The notes below the pieces were generated by a model. That model did no database searches. It saw only the letters and a list, made by a program, of their open reading frames with translations, and was not told the origin of the DNA. A stretch of 64,000 nucleotides of DNA from Mesocentrotus franciscanus (taxonomy: Eukaryota > Echinodermata > Echinoidea > Camarodonta > Strongylocentrotidae). A program made the translations under genes and the position numbers. Positions 63,366-64,000 of the stretch are shown here, piece by piece. The stretch spans positions 28,269,539 through 28,333,538 of the forward strand of contig CP137679.1 in the NCBI GenBank assembly GCA_037976565.1. The letters run 5' to 3'. Within the stretch, counting starts at the first letter, position 1. Each line of letters starts with the position of its first letter.

Positions 63366-63503
63366 CTAGAACATGTGAAAATAAATGATAACAATAATAT
63401 TCCATCCTTGTATAGCGCATATCAGATTATGATATATTATATCGTATCTATGTGCTTCCAAAGGACTTTGGAGACTATTACCTTGGATTTAGCTCCGGTA
63501 ACC

Positions 63504-63627
63504 GTAGCGCTCAGTGCATTCAAGGAATAAATCCATAGCGCTAAGTGCATTCAAGGAATAAATCCATAGCGCTAAGTGCATTCAAGGAATAAATCCATAG
63601 CGCTAAGTGCATTCAAGGAATAAATCC
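63504..63627. repeat. Four tandem 31-bp units inside the SINE
   Basis: TAGCGCT(C/A)AGTGCATTC, then AAGGAATAAATCCA, at 63504, 63535, 63566 and 63597. Only the first unit differs, at one position. Confidence 0.95.
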
Positions 63628-63645
63628 TACCAGGTAACTAATTAC

Positions 63646-63969
63646 GGTGAATTGCCGTTTGGTCTACAACCAATTCGTCTACTACCCAATTAGTCTGTTT
63701 TTCATTTAGTCTAATAAATAGTTAGTCTAATTCCCAGTTTGTCTACCATCCATAAGGTCCTATAACCAAATGGATTGTAGTCTTATTGGAGATTAGACAA
63801 AATGGAAGTTATACCCATTACTATTAGCATAAATGGTCATTAGACCAAATGATAAGTACACGAAATGATTAGAGACCATCTGGATAGTAAAGGGGCTGGG
63901 TGTAGACCATGTGGGAATAGACCAATTGGGTAGGAGACGAACTGGTTGTAGACCAAACGGCAATAAACC
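63646..63969. mobile_element. MITE with long TIRs and 9-bp target duplication
   Basis: Starts GGTGAATTGCCGTTTGGTCT and ends with the inverse of GGTTTATTGCCGTTTGGTCT; the TIRs are about 50 bp. ACTAATTAC is duplicated exactly at 63637-63645 and 63970-63978. A 9-bp TSD with long TIRs suggests a Mutator-like (MULE) non-autonomous element. The interior repeats (C/T)CA(A/T)TTGGTCTA-type words. Confidence 0.85.
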
Positions 63970-64000
63970 ACTAATTACTATACCTGAGTCGAGTGTGACA

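Larger units (their letters stand above)
63430..64000 (-). mobile_element. tRNA-derived SINE (family S3), interrupted by a MITE and truncated by window end
   Basis: Body words TTCAAGGAATAAATCCTACC and, after the insertion, ATACCTGAGTCGAGTGTGAC match 20450-20512 in order and orientation. An internal 31-bp segment is amplified fourfold. Confidence 0.75.

Overview
The window looks like nuclear DNA from a marine invertebrate deuterostome, most likely an echinoderm such as a sea urchin. The evidence is intron-containing genes, an AT-rich repeat-dense background, several tRNA-derived SINEs, many MITEs, L1/Tx1-like and L2/CR1/Rex1-like LINE remnants, and long AAT/GA/GT microsatellites. This is inferred from gene structure and repeat style; no database was searched. 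A 500-base N gap lies at 52581-53080.

Genes. (1) On the minus strand, six exons between 19623 and 2131 join in consistent phase (648 nt, 216 codons). They encode a polar, basic N-terminus followed by a C2 domain of the RGS3 type (motif DDVIGCMSFGMKN); the 3' end lies outside the window. Nearly everything from 2.2 to 19.3 kb is intron of this gene and is filled with repeats. (2) A monocarboxylate-transporter-like (SLC16/MFS) gene appears in two pieces. The first coding exon is on the plus strand at 29852-30008. Six exons covering the rest of the protein are on the minus strand from 63365 down to 58751. The phase at the exon 1/exon 2 junction fits, the pieces have opposite orientation, and the N gap lies between them. 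The simplest reading is one gene of about 439 residues broken by a flipped contig; two convergent paralogues is the alternative. The last exon carries a 1-base frameshift in a T-run.

Layout. 0-20 kb: C2 gene with intronic SINEs, a tandem hairpin array (4.06-4.57 kb), a ~190-bp tandem array (5.9-6.8 kb), a 4.4-kb foldback-like element (7.3-11.7 kb) and MITEs. 20-26 kb: GGT-rich minisatellite carrying two hAT insertions side by side, one with a third hAT nested inside it, all with perfect 8-bp target duplications. 26-29.6 kb: SINE and minus-strand LINE fragments. 29.8-32 kb: transporter exon 1 followed by nine tandem units of exactly 147 bp. 32-41.5 kb: LINE graveyard including a near full-length but frameshifted L1/Tx1-like element. 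41.8-44.7 kb: diverged tandem duplications. 44.9-45.2 kb: cluster of eight ACGT-core palindromes at roughly two-helical-turn spacing. 45.5-52.6 kb: ~2.45-kb tandem units, each with a tRNA-like Pol III box pair, running into the gap. 53-64 kb: MITEs, palindromes, microsatellites and the transporter exons, ending with a 9-bp-TSD MITE inside a SINE.

No rRNA, CRISPR or prokaryotic features were seen. The two host genes have no evident functional link; most of the sequence is mobile-element or simple-repeat derived.
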